From Psychrobacter sp. WY6 (GTDB taxonomy: Bacteria; Pseudomonadota; Gammaproteobacteria; Pseudomonadales; Moraxellaceae), in the NCBI RefSeq assembly GCF_018448495.1, contig NZ_CP049902.1:2232001-2296000 (forward strand): a DNA stretch of 64,000 nucleotides. The letters are read 5' to 3'. The position numbers were made by a program, and so were the translations under genes. Below, one piece after another: positions 1 through 9,628 of this stretch (position 1 is its first letter; every line of letters begins with the position of its first letter). The notes under the pieces are model-generated. The model worked only from the letters and a program-made list of their open reading frames with translations. It did no database searches and had not been told where the DNA came from.

Positions 1-210
1 TTTTCCATGATGACTTCACTGCCGTAATGGGCTTGATACCAGCACCTAGGCAGGCACGATAAAACTTCACCGTGGCATACAGATTGGACAAATCGGTCAA
101 TGCCAGCGCGCGCTGATGGTCAGCCGCCGCCGCTTTGATAAGCGGCTTTATACGCACGATAGATCGGTGATTGAATATTCGCTGTGGATGCCAAGGTGAA
201 CAAATGCCAT
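1..210 (-). CDS. dnaE: DNA polymerase III alpha subunit, N-terminal fragment (window edge, frame broken)
   Basis: The minus strand starting at the ATG at 210 reads MAFVHLGIHSEYSIT, and then, after a frame change, VRIKPLIKAAAADHQRALAL and TDLSNLYATVKFYRA. This is the PHP-domain start of the replicative polymerase DnaE. Only about 70 residues are present because the gene runs off the left edge. Two single-base losses are needed to keep the frame, one near 158 (in the codons after ITD) and one near 25 (in IKPIIGSEV). DnaE is indispensable, so these losses are more likely sequence errors than a real null allele. The family call rests on remembered N-terminal DnaE motifs and is fairly secure; no neighbouring context is available upstream. 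Confidence 0.8.
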
Positions 211-560
211 AGAACTCTTACTAGTACGATCAAAAGCAATAAGCTATCGATAAATAAAGGATGTGTATCCGTTATTTATATGGATGTTCAAAGGTAAATA
301 AGACCTCGATAGCCATGTTGATACGTTTTAAATGGGGTCGTCAATAATAGCATTATTTGCCGTAGACAGCCACTGATTCAAAGGGTTTAATCTGAGTGAG
401 AGGATTTGTTTTTCTCATTTATAAAGGTGAAATTTTGCTGTGTTTTGTCTCAATAGTTGGTAGCATAAACATTTGTCCTTAAGTTGTTGCGAAACAAAGC
501 CTATTTGACGCCTTATTTCACACAATAATATTCATGTAATCAAACAAAGACGATAATATT
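211..560. other. Intergenic region between dnaE and the Mrr-like gene
   Basis: This AT-rich spacer between two divergent genes should hold both promoters. I see no convincing open frame, RNA gene or strong hairpin. No Shine-Dalgarno sequence is obvious before the ATG at 561. Confidence 0.4.
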
Positions 561-1691
561 ATGAGTAACATTACGAAGCTGCCCGCATTTGGTTACATGT
601 TAAATGCGGGTATACAAACCATAAAAAATTTGAGTACGCGGAATACCGTTGGTCGCACGGTATTTTATAGAGAGTTTGAAAAGTTAGCACAAATTGTCAA
701 TGATCATAAAGAAATCAATTACATGAGTAATTATGATATACGCCATGAGTGTCATAACGGCTCACCTTGTTATGATGACATCGTTGATCTAATTTTGTTG
801 TGCTTGTCCGCGATGGGGCTGGTCAAAGAAGACAAGTTCAGCTTGGTACCCAATTTAAATCAGAATTTTGCTAATTTTATTACTTTTGATGAAAAAGTAA
901 CGCCTAAAAACATCATACGTTTAGACCCGTTTGGCAAAGTCTATTTTTGGTTAGCAGGAAGCAATTTTACTCAATACATTAACGAAGGCATTCCAAATAG
1001 TGATTATATTGCTAACTTGACCCGTTTTGATAATAAAGCCTTTGCTGATCTGCAAAAAGTCAATATTGCGGCTTATGGTAAAAATGGCGATGCACTTATT
1101 AATCATTTGATAGAAGAAACTCAGCGCCGAACGTCTATGTTTATGAACAATTATGCAGATGCTACTGTGGGCAATGATTTTGTCAAGGTAACGCCTGATA
1201 TGATTATGGCGCAGCTTGAAAGCTTGTCACCTTTGCAGTTTGAGTGGTTTTGTCTAAAAATGATTGAACGATCTTTAGAGATTGAAAGTCCTGAGAGTAA
1301 TTTGACCTCGCGTCATACTGGACGCTCGAATGACAATGGCATTGACGGGCTGATTATTCAGGATTTCCCAGATGGTGAGGTGCATAACTATTATATTCAA
1401 GCCAAACTATATAGTGCTGGGAATAATATATCTAATGGCGATTTGAGAAACTTCATAGGTGCTTATCCACCACAAAAAACCAATCATCATGGCTTGTTTA
1501 TTACTACGACAAGCTTTACCAAGCCTGCGCAGGAATATGCCAATGCAACGGATTCGCACAGTTTGATACTCATCGATCAAATGAATCTCATAGAGCTTAT
1601 GATGCAACATAAGGTGGGTCTAAAAGAGGTCAATGCCAGACCGAAATTATTATTAGACAATGACTTCTTTAACAAGATCAAGTTGTATTGA
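561..1691 (+). CDS. Mrr-family restriction endonuclease-like protein
   Basis: This 376-residue protein has a C-terminal Mrr_cat-type domain (about residues 215-355). It starts with LSPLQFEWFCLKMIE, followed by the catalytic-looking Asp in GIDG (residues 260-263), QAK (280-282), GLFITTTSFTKPAQEYA and ILIDQMNLIELM. The D-x(n)-QxK arrangement is that of PD-(D/E)XK nucleases of the Mrr type, which in other bacteria cut methylated DNA as stand-alone type IV enzymes. Residues 1-200 resemble no domain I can name; in Mrr proteins this part is a winged-helix DNA-binding region. No methyltransferase is adjacent, which fits type IV. Its codon use looks somewhat more AT-rich than that of its neighbours, so horizontal acquisition is possible. 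Function as a defence gene is inference. Confidence 0.8.
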   Translation: MSNITKLPAFGYMLNAGIQTIKNLSTRNTVGRTVFYREFEKLAQIVNDHKEINYMSNYDIRHECHNGSPCYDDIVDLILLCLSAMGLVKEDKFSLVPNLNQNFANFITFDEKVTPKNIIRLDPFGKVYFWLAGSNFTQYINEGIPNSDYIANLTRFDNKAFADLQKVNIAAYGKNGDALINHLIEETQRRTSMFMNNYADATVGNDFVKVTPDMIMAQLESLSPLQFEWFCLKMIERSLEIESPESNLTSRHTGRSNDNGIDGLIIQDFPDGEVHNYYIQAKLYSAGNNISNGDLRNFIGAYPPQKTNHHGLFITTTSFTKPAQEYANATDSHSLILIDQMNLIELMMQHKVGLKEVNARPKLLLDNDFFNKIKLY

Positions 1692-1782
1692 TAGTATCTT
1701 TCAATACTTTTCATATCTATTAAAAAAACGCTCTTTATTATGATAGAGATTTTTTATTTATACATATCAAGTAAAAGTTAAA

Positions 1783-3732
1783 TCAGTATCCAACCACCGC
1801 CGCATCGACGATACGTGGGTCTGACGAGCCGTAGTAGACACCATTTGGCGTGATCATAATCGACTGGGTTGAGCCCATGGCTGATTTTGGACTGACCGTA
1901 TGACCCATTGATTCAAGCTTTTTAACCGTATCAATATTCAGTGCTTTTTCGACCCGAATCTCATCAGGCAGCCATTGGTCATGGATACGCGGTGCGTGAG
2001 TGGCCTCAGCGATATTCATATCATGATCGATGACGTTCGAGATTATTTGGGTGACAGTGGTAATGATGCGGCTACCACCAGGGCTACCCGTGACGATATA
2101 TGGTTTACTGTCTTTAAAAACCAGTGTCGGACTCATAGAAGATAATGGGCGTTTATTGGCTTCAACGGCATTGGCATCACCGCCGATTAAGCCATAACCA
2201 TTTGGCACACCCGGTTTGGCAGAAAAATCATCCATTTCATTATTGAGCAATATCCCCGTACCTTCAGCGACAAGACCTGTGCCATAAGAAAAGTTCAGCG
2301 TATAAGTATTGGCTATCGCATTGCCCTCTTTATCGACAACAGAGAAATGCGTGGTCTGATCACTCTCATAGGGTAGAGGGTTGTTGGCTTTGATGGTAGA
2401 CGCTGGCGTGGCTTTGTCTGGATTGATTAAGGTGCGCAGTTTATCCGCATAAGCCTGAGAAGCTAAACCGCTGGCAGGCACATCGATAAAGTCAGAATCA
2501 CCTAAATACTCTGAGCGATCCGCATAAGCCAACTGCATTGCTTCAGCCATTAAATGAATGGTTTGCGCACTGTTTTGCCCATAGTCTTTTAGCGGATAAC
2601 CTTCCAAAATGTTTAAAATTTGCACAATATGAATACCACCAGAAGACGGCGGTGGCATCGAGACAATCTCATAACCACGATAATCGCCTTTGACTGGCTC
2701 GCGGGCTATGGCTTCATAGTTGGCTAAATCCTGTAAGCTCATGCTACCGCCAGCCTCATTGACCGCTTTGACCAACTTACTTGCGGTTTCTCCTTTATAG
2801 AATCCATCGGCGCCTTTTGCGGCAATCAGCTTAAGCGATTTTGCCAATTCAGGCTGTTTTAAGCGCTCACCGGGTTGATAGGCGCTGCCATCATGTTTAA
2901 AGAATACCTTTTTGGTGCTTGGCCATTTTTGCATGCGATCGCTTAATGCTGTGAGTGACTCAGACAGACCTGCTGTGACTTCTATACCGTCCTCAGCCAG
3001 TGCAATCGCTGGTGCCATCACTTGTCCTCGGCTCATGGTGCCATGATCTTCTAATGCTTTAAGTAATCCTGCGACCGTTCCCGGTACGCCAACTGCTAGA
3101 CCGTGATAACGAGACAAGTCGCTGACCGCATTGCCATCCTCATCGAGATACATATCACGCGAGGCGCTACTCGGTGCTTTTTCACGGTAATCGAGTGCCA
3201 CCGTTTTGCCTTGCTTGGCATCATAAATCATCATAAATCCACCACCGCCAATGTTGCCTGCGCGCGGCAAAGTTACTGCTAAGGCAAAGCCAACGGCGAC
3301 TCCAGCATCAACCGCATTACCACCGTCTTTTAAAATCTTGAGTCCAATATCAGAGGCGAGGGCTTCTTGGGTGGCGACCATGCCGTTTTTTGCCCAAACA
3401 GGGTGGTGAATCGCATCTTCAGAATAGATGGCTTGATCGGCATTGGCATTGTTAATCGTGGAAGTGAGGGTAGTGGTTTTGGCTCTTGTCACACGCTGAG
3501 TTTCAGATATTACAGTAGGATTATCAGCCATAATCGCGAGATTGATGGCGCTAGTGTTAATCGATGTTTGGTTGATAGTAGTTGATTGATTGGTTGTCGG
3601 CTCAAGCGCGTGAGCAGATAGTGATACTAAAAATGTGCTACTGATTAACAAAATAGCCGCTTTAATATTTGCTCTACTTTGAGGATTATTGTCAGCAGTG
3701 CGTATGTTGTTTTTTGATATCGAGGTTGGCAT
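1783..3732 (-). CDS. ggt: Gamma-glutamyltranspeptidase (glutathione hydrolase)
   Basis: A 649-residue N-terminal nucleophile hydrolase of the periplasm that cleaves and transfers gamma-glutamyl groups from glutathione. An N-terminal signal region (hydrophobic around residues 24-42, ending SAHA) is followed by a Ser/Thr/Asn-rich linker to about residue 100, longer than usual. The catalytic domain begins near HPVWAKNGMVATQ. The autoprocessing site is intact: ESDQTTHFSVVDKEGNA places the nucleophile at Thr460, the first residue of the small subunit. The glycine-rich GSPGGSRI loop (549-556) that lines the active site is also present. The frame is unbroken. It stands alone, divergent from the following lipoprotein gene. 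Assignment is firm. Confidence 0.95.
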   Translation of the reverse strand: MPTSISKNNIRTADNNPQSRANIKAAILLISSTFLVSLSAHALEPTTNQSTTINQTSINTSAINLAIMADNPTVISETQRVTRAKTTTLTSTINNANADQAIYSEDAIHHPVWAKNGMVATQEALASDIGLKILKDGGNAVDAGVAVGFALAVTLPRAGNIGGGGFMMIYDAKQGKTVALDYREKAPSSASRDMYLDEDGNAVSDLSRYHGLAVGVPGTVAGLLKALEDHGTMSRGQVMAPAIALAEDGIEVTAGLSESLTALSDRMQKWPSTKKVFFKHDGSAYQPGERLKQPELAKSLKLIAAKGADGFYKGETASKLVKAVNEAGGSMSLQDLANYEAIAREPVKGDYRGYEIVSMPPPSSGGIHIVQILNILEGYPLKDYGQNSAQTIHLMAEAMQLAYADRSEYLGDSDFIDVPASGLASQAYADKLRTLINPDKATPASTIKANNPLPYESDQTTHFSVVDKEGNAIANTYTLNFSYGTGLVAEGTGILLNNEMDDFSAKPGVPNGYGLIGGDANAVEANKRPLSSMSPTLVFKDSKPYIVTGSPGGSRIITTVTQIISNVIDHDMNIAEATHAPRIHDQWLPDEIRVEKALNIDTVKKLESMGHTVSPKSAMGSTQSIMITPNGVYYGSSDPRIVDAAVVGY

Positions 3733-3909
3733 TGTAAAGTCCTTTTTACTTGAGCGAGAAAGCCATAGTGAGAAAGTTGTTTTGTAAAAAAAATCTAAGT
3801 ATTTTCTTAATAAATAGGTTCTAATTTTACTAAATTGTAACGCATTGTGATATAAATAACGGTACTAATGTACTAATTATAGACTGGCTATTTATACAAA
3901 GAGATTACT

Positions 3910-5883
3910 ATGTCATCAAATCATATTAATAATCATAATCGACAGCGCTACTCTGAGATGACGAGTCATCATTCGTCTATCAATATAACGACCATGTATC
4001 TCAGGTAGGTAAATTGACGTCTATCGCCTTGCTGGTTGGCACTACGTCTCTGGCTCTTTTGGGCTGTCAATCAAGCCCAGCGGTATCGTCGACTGCGGCA
4101 TCAAAAAGTATGATTGATTTTAGTACCGCCGATAGTGCACAGAGCCAAGCACAAGGACGCGCATTTAATGCCAGCCTCACAGCAAAATCTGAGCGTTATC
4201 AGCAATTATTGACCAAGAAAAATATCCCAATACTGACAATCAAGCAAAGTCACATTTACTGGCAGCTATTCGTCAGCATCTGGCAACAGAACACGTAGCA
4301 GTCTCGCAAGCCAATTATCAAGCCGTTCCTTTTATTGCTCCAGACAGCATTGATGCAGGCTCTAGTAGCTTGCTTAGAACAATTATAGAAGCCTATGCTT
4401 ATAAGCCTGACGGTGACTATGATGAAAGTGATTATGAGGACAGGCAAACTGAGGCTATGGCAGAGTTAGCAGCGGTAAGTGCAGAGTCGAATAAATGCAA
4501 TGACAATGAGGACGATGACGCTTATGAAGTCTGTGTGTAGAGGATGTTAACTATGACGAAAACGGTTATAGTCGCAGTGACTATCAATCAGAGAGTTACG
4601 GCGAAGGGAACTATGACACCGATGATTATGAATCAGACAGTGCTTTTTCAAAGTTATCAAAATTAAACCCAAAAAGCATGATAGAGCAGTATGAAGCCAT
4701 ACAAACGGCTAAACAACAACCAGAGGATGTAGAACAAGGTAGCCAATCAGCAACATCTACGGGCGTCATTGGTCAAATGCTGAGTATGTTCCATCGCACG
4801 CCTGAACAGATAGCCGCGTCAAATGCTTATCAATATCAAAATTTAACGTTCAATAGTGTCAGTCAGTACAAACCCAAACAGCGACAACTGCAAAGCGTCT
4901 ATAGCTATGATTATGTGACACCAACGATTAGCTCATCTATACAGATACCGCTAGCGTTCGATTTTAACCATAGTACAGTTACGGTAGACCCATCAGCAAT
5001 CATGCCTATTGTGGCATTGGTTAATCCTGAAAACACCCCTTTACCTAACCAAATGACCTCACATACTGTTAGTTTTGGGTTGCCTGAGAGTATTACCGCG
5101 CAGCTGCCGCCAGCAGTGCTTTACGATGCCGCCATTGCTGCCGTACAGAGCAGCATGGCAGAGCTAGCGTCTGAGCACTTTAGCGCGGTAGATATTCGCA
5201 GTGATGCTTTTGCTAAAGAAGTCGGTGCGAGCCGAGCGGTAAAAGTCTATTTCGGCAGCAAGCAAAGCGGTGAGATGATTGGCAAAACCCTAAAATACAT
5301 GACAAATTCGCTACAGGATTATGTCGATGCCAATCCACAGAAATATCCTGATGGCGCTATGCTAAAAACCGCGCTTGCGAAAGTGCAGCTATACAATAAA
5401 GGCTACCAAAGTGCGGATGTAGGTTCGCTTTTGCAGCTAATTGAAGCCATAGGTCCAATCTCTTTTAATCAGATAAATTACTATTATTTAGATAGCGCCG
5501 ATCGCCTGCTTGCTAAGCAGCAGCGGGTAAATATCGGTGGTGACTTGATGGGTTCGACAACCAGCGTGCTGAATCAAGTACGCTATGATAAAAGCAGTTT
5601 TAGTAAACATGCACTAACGCCTTTATTGGCTGAGTCTTTTGGCGCAAATGCTAAAACTGCTATCGATGGCAATGCATGGATGGCAGAGCAGCGTCAACAA
5701 AAAGACAGACTGCAAACGGCACGTGATGCCCGCTATGACTATAGTGGGAGCAGGGATGATGACTATGGTAGCGATTATGCAGATGGTGATAGCGGCTATG
5801 ATGCAGCAGAATATGACAGTGCTGATAGTCAAGATGACACTGGTATTGAAGACGATGCTGACAACAGGGTAGATGATCAATAA
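3910..5883 (+). CDS. Large acidic-tailed lipoprotein, first of a tandem pair (frame broken three times)
   Basis: I read one gene of about 650 codons from the ATG at 3910. Frame changes are needed near 3985, near 4245 and near 4538. A long polar N-terminus is followed by a hydrophobic stretch ending in the lipobox ALLGC, so the product should be an acylated lipoprotein. The middle (from about 4700) has no motif I recognise. The protein carries Tyr/Asp/Ser-rich acidic stretches near 4400-4640 and again at the C-terminus (about the last 50 residues, e.g. YDSADSQDDTGIEDDADN). The neighbouring gene at 5927 has the same general design (GCQS lipobox, followed by a Cys/Asp/Tyr-rich segment), so the two may be diverged tandem copies. 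Function unknown. Confidence 0.6.
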
Positions 5884-5926
5884 CGCTATCTTGTCATGTT
5901 CAAGCCCATATTTATTAAGGATAAAA

Positions 5927-7625
5927 ATGAAAAAATCACATCAAATCATTGCAAGTCGTCTTTCGTCAGCGAGCCTTGCGTCAGTTCTTAATGGCAATCG
6001 CCTATTTGCTGGTGCATTGGTAACAGGGGCACTATTATTAACGGGCTGCCAATCTACCAGTCTTGACCAATCTAATGCTATGACTGCCAAGCAAACGCCA
6101 GTGGCAGCAAAGACAGCGTTGGCGACTGCGTTACAGAAACAGCGCCGACAGTCTTTTAGTTACCATAGCAATCTGGAGATCAGTAACGAGCAGCAGTTTA
6201 GCGATAAAATATGGAAATAGATGCCAAAGCGCCAGTCGCCTCAGTTTATATCGATGAATACTGCGAAGACACACACGATCAAGCGTATGCCACCTTAATT
6301 ACCCAAGCAGAAGCGCAAAATAAAGATATTTTGGCGGCAGATTATGATGCTCAGCGAACGGTGCTCAAAGACACTTATCTTGAGTGTACGGATGCCTATG
6401 AGGCATGGGTAGAGAGTAAATATGATAGTGAAATCAATGTGCCAGCGTTTTACCAACAGTTATTTGACAATTACGACGACCGATCGACAGCGCAAGATAT
6501 CAAAAAAGCAAAGTTGCTAGATGCTTATGTGCTAAAGCCGCTGTCTATCAATGCGCAAGGTGTTTATCAGCCAATGGTTGGCAAGGCGACGATGCTGGCG
6601 AGCGTGCAGTATCAAGCACGCAACCATCAAAGCAGTGTTAATCAGCCAATTTATCTGGATTTGAAAAACGGTAATATTTATCTATGGGCAGATAATTTTG
6701 CGATGTTTAATTCAGAACTGTTAGATGACAAGCTCGGCATAAAGTGGCGCAATAAGTGGTTAAAGTTGGCCATTGATGACGGCACCTTACCCAAAGGCTT
6801 TGGTAGTGAGTTGATAAAAAGCCACTTTGCAGCCTTAGACGCCACATTTGATGCCGCACCGATTAGCCAGTTTGATTATGTCGCCCCTAATACGCTAGCC
6901 TCGCTCTCTCCCAAGCTGCCCGCGCATCAGCTACCAGCAATGCTGGCAAGTAACCAAGTTATTCGCCGTGTACAAAGCGCTGAGAGTTATGAGCAGTTTT
7001 ATCAAGATTATATGCGCATCGTCTACGAGCGGATGAGTCAGCGATATCCAGAACTGGTCAAAGAAAGCGCGGCTGACGAGGCAAGCGACACAAATGCTAG
7101 GAAATTTACCAGTAAAGCGTTGGCGCAGCAAATATTGGCAATGATAAAAAGTGACATAGATAGTGATGTGGATAGTGGCAGTGAGACAATAGAGGAAACA
7201 ATGGCAGAGGCAAAAGAAAAGACGGCAGAAAGTGCAATGCTATCAAATGCAGAGACGCAAGAGTTGTATGGATTTGATAAGCGTGGTCAGCTCAAATGGC
7301 AGCATCTGCGCAGTGAGCTTCCGAGTGAAACTACTTCTAATAATATGGTCATAGATGTTTTGCAGCAGTATTCCGCTGTAAGCGCCAAAAACATGGCATT
7401 TCCCAATTTACCAAGTGATGTACAAGTGCCTAATGCCAGTAATAGTATTGATGTGCGCGAGTATGGCAGCGAGTTGATGCAGTATTATCGTGATGGCAAT
7501 GGTACTGCGATGGGCAAAAGATGTTTAGTGTCATGCCAATGGCTAAAGAGAAGTTGGGTTCGGTTATTAGAGTAATGTTTTTATGTTTTAAATTGCTATG
7601 TTCTGAAACTTCAAAAATTGAATGA
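5927..7625 (+). CDS. Large lipoprotein, second of the tandem pair (frame broken)
   Basis: The start is taken at ATG 5927 after the AAGGATAAAA ribosome site. The N-terminus MKKSHQIIASRLSS leads to a hydrophobic segment and the lipobox LLTGC, so this is a predicted lipoprotein. The frame is lost near 6205 and resumes in the frame that gives VASVYIDEYCEDTHDQAY. It is lost again near 7516; the shifted frame gives MFSVMPMAKEKLGS and ends at 7625, while the unshifted one ends at 7575. The body (about 520 residues) contains no domain I can name. It is downstream of, and in the same direction as, the lipoprotein at 3910, 43 bases away, so they are probably one operon. Function unknown; the envelope location is inferred from the lipobox. 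Confidence 0.6.
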
Positions 7626-7649
7626 TATTGATATTAAAAAAGGAAGGTT

Positions 7650-8003
7650 ATGAAAAAGTTTTTAGTAGGATTTATTTTCACTATAGTTGCATGTGGATCT
7701 GCCCAAGCAGGATGTATTGGTAGCTCATCTTTTTCTACATGTTCTGATGCAAGTGGAAATTCATATACAAATAACAGAGTAGGAAATACAACATATACAT
7801 CTGGCTATAATAGTAGTACGGGAAGCAGTTGGAACCAAAATACTAATAGAATTGGTGATACCTCTTATACTAATGGTGCTAGTGCTGATGGGAGTTCTTG
7901 GAACAAAACTTCTCGCCAGATTGGGTCTTATACTTACCATAATGGTAGCGATAGTGATGGAAATAGTTTTAATTACTCATGCAACCAGTTTGGTTGTAAT
8001 TAA
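7650..8003 (+). CDS. Small secreted Ser/Asn/Gly/Tyr-repeat protein
   Basis: A 117-residue protein with a clear signal peptide (MKKFLVGFIFTIVACGSAQA, cleavage after AQA). The mature part consists of three to four loose repeats of about 22 residues, each with a [NR]-x-[IV]-G-[ND/S]-x-[ST]-Y-T core followed by SS/GSSWN or GNSF. Cysteines sit at both ends (GCI, TCS, NYSCNQFGC), so one or two disulfides are likely. The AAGGAAGG ribosome site at 7640-7647 is close before the ATG. Coding here is more AT-rich than upstream. Repeats of this kind suggest a surface or beta-structured secreted protein, but I do not recognise a named family. Confidence 0.75.
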   Translation: MKKFLVGFIFTIVACGSAQAGCIGSSSFSTCSDASGNSYTNNRVGNTTYTSGYNSSTGSSWNQNTNRIGDTSYTNGASADGSSWNKTSRQIGSYTYHNGSDSDGNSFNYSCNQFGCN

Positions 8004-8028
8004 TTATATAAAGAAAAATTTTGAAAAC

Positions 8029-8065
8029 TAAAAAGCGCACCGTTTATACGATGCGCTTTTTTATG
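8029..8065 (+). terminator. Rho-independent terminator after the small secreted protein gene
   Basis: AAAAAGCGCA and TGCGCTTTTT form a ten-base stem around a short loop, ending in a T run. It would serve the genes on the plus strand ending at 8003. Confidence 0.75.
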
Positions 8066-8126
8066 TGTTAATAATCAGTCTTATAGGACATTCAGCATGA
8101 ATGCAAAATAGTCTATTAATGACGAA

Positions 8127-8665
8127 TTACATGCCTTGATGTGGTTTGCCATGCATTTTACCGTGCTCTGAGCCTTTATGACCTTTCGCCATTTTTTCAG
8201 CTTTTAATGTAGCAAGTTTTGCTCGTTGCTCAGCAGTCAATATTTGAGAGATAGCATGTTGAGTCTGTACTCGCTCAATGAAGCGTTGCTTGGTTTTAGC
8301 CGCTTGCTGATCAGCTAAGCGATTGACTGCTGCTGTATTTAGAGTGCTGGCATTGGTCAATGCTTGCATTTGTTGCTGCATTTGCGCCCGTTCCAATTTG
8401 TTTTTGTACGGTCAGCTTTACGATCGCCGTGTTGTGCTTGCATGATGGCTTTGATTTGCGCTTGTTGCGTTGCTGTTAGATCTAGTTGCGACATTGGACC
8501 TCTCATGCCGCCTTTTTTCATACCACCTTTTTTCATGCCATCTTTATGCTGCATTTTACTGGTCGTTGGTGTGGTATCAGTGGTTGCATTAACACTGGTA
8601 CAAGCTGTTACGGTGAAAATGCTAGACATTGCTAATACTGAGCCCATTAATAATTTTTTCATCAT
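8127..8665 (-). CDS. Spy/CpxP-like LTxxQ-motif lipoprotein (frame broken)
   Basis: One gene of about 178 codons with a frameshift near 8400, where an extra A in the ACAAAAACAA run would restore RTKNKLERAQMQQ. The signal peptide ends in a lipobox-like VTAC, followed by a Met/Lys/Gly repeat (GMKKGGMKKGGMRG). Two LTxxQ-type motifs are visible: LDLTATQQAQIKAIM and ILTAEQRAKLATLK. Members of this family (Spy, CpxP) are periplasmic chaperones or inhibitors of the Cpx sensor. The gene is divergent from a CpxRA-type system, the same arrangement as cpxP-cpxRA in enterobacteria. A lipid anchor would be unlike E. coli CpxP, which is soluble. The His/Met/Lys-rich tail could bind metal; this is inference. 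Confidence 0.75.
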
Positions 8666-8929
8666 CGTTACCTTAATTTATGGTGCATACGTTATTGGTT
8701 GCGAAAAAGTCAGTTTTTATCTGATCAGCTTATGAACAGTAAGTGCCCCGGATAGCCACTATCCATCACAGCTTGTTATCAGTATTTGTCGCTGATAGAC
8801 GCTATATTACGACAGTTAGAGGTTACGAACATTTATGAAGTATTAAGAAAGGTAACGTTTATAGCGAATCCATAAGCAATTGACTGATAATATGGCTCAT
8901 AAAGCGATCTAACGCTTAAGGAGAAAGAT

Positions 8930-9628
8930 GTGCCACACATACTACTAGGCGATGATGACGAAGAATTGACCCAATTGTTACAAGAATACTTGCACAATCA
9001 TGGGGTGACATGCGACTGCGTTCACGATGGTGAGGCTGTCATACATAAACTCAAAACTGCGAGCAATAATGTGCTTAATGGTACTGCTGCTTACGACCTG
9101 TTAGTGCTAGATATTATGATGCCAAAAATCGATGGATTGAGTGTCTTGCGTCAATTACCCAATATCAGTGATATCCCTGTCATTATGCTGACGGCAAAAG
9201 GGGAGGAGATTGATCGTATCATTGGGCTTGAACTTGGTGCTGATGATTATATTACCAAACCCTGCAATCCTAGAGAGCTGCTGGCACGTATCAATGCCGT
9301 CATCAAACGCACCAGCGCAGCGACATCAGAGCATACGCCGCTACCAGAGAGTCGTTTGCATCTGGATCAAAACCAGCGGCTTTGTCAGATAGATGGCATA
9401 GAACTACAAGTGACGGGGACAGAGTTTGATTTGTTGGTTGCGCTACTGAAACAAAAAGGCGAGGTGGTGAGCAAAGCCTGGCTGTCAGAGCATGTTTTAC
9501 AACGTGAATTACAGCCGTTCGACCGTAGCCTTGATGTGCATGTCTCGCGATTGCGCAAAAAATTCCAACCTTTTCATGATGAGCCGATCAAAGCGGTTCG
9601 TGGTAAAGGCTATCAGCTGGTATTGTAA
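8930..9628 (+). CDS. cpxR: OmpR-family response regulator, CpxR-like
   Basis: A 232-residue regulator with a receiver domain (acidic DDDEE near residue 8, phospho-acceptor Asp in LLVLDIMMPK, Lys in DDYITKP) and a winged-helix DNA-binding domain (TGTEFDLL, then PFDRSLDVHVSRLRKKF and GKGYQLVL). The C-terminal half follows E. coli CpxR closely as I remember it. The start is GTG at 8930, chosen because AAGGAG ends six bases upstream; an ATG overlapping it by one base is out of frame. The stop overlaps the start of the sensor gene (TAATG), so the two are translationally coupled. Divergent from a Spy/CpxP-like gene, which supports an envelope-stress role. Confidence 0.85.
   Translation: MPHILLGDDDEELTQLLQEYLHNHGVTCDCVHDGEAVIHKLKTASNNVLNGTAAYDLLVLDIMMPKIDGLSVLRQLPNISDIPVIMLTAKGEEIDRIIGLELGADDYITKPCNPRELLARINAVIKRTSAATSEHTPLPESRLHLDQNQRLCQIDGIELQVTGTEFDLLVALLKQKGEVVSKAWLSEHVLQRELQPFDRSLDVHVSRLRKKFQPFHDEPIKAVRGKGYQLVL

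Noticed and set aside
8364..8735. Plus-strand open frame of 123 codons
   Set aside because: It is antisense to the Spy-like gene, Cys/Phe-rich, and lacks a ribosome site.
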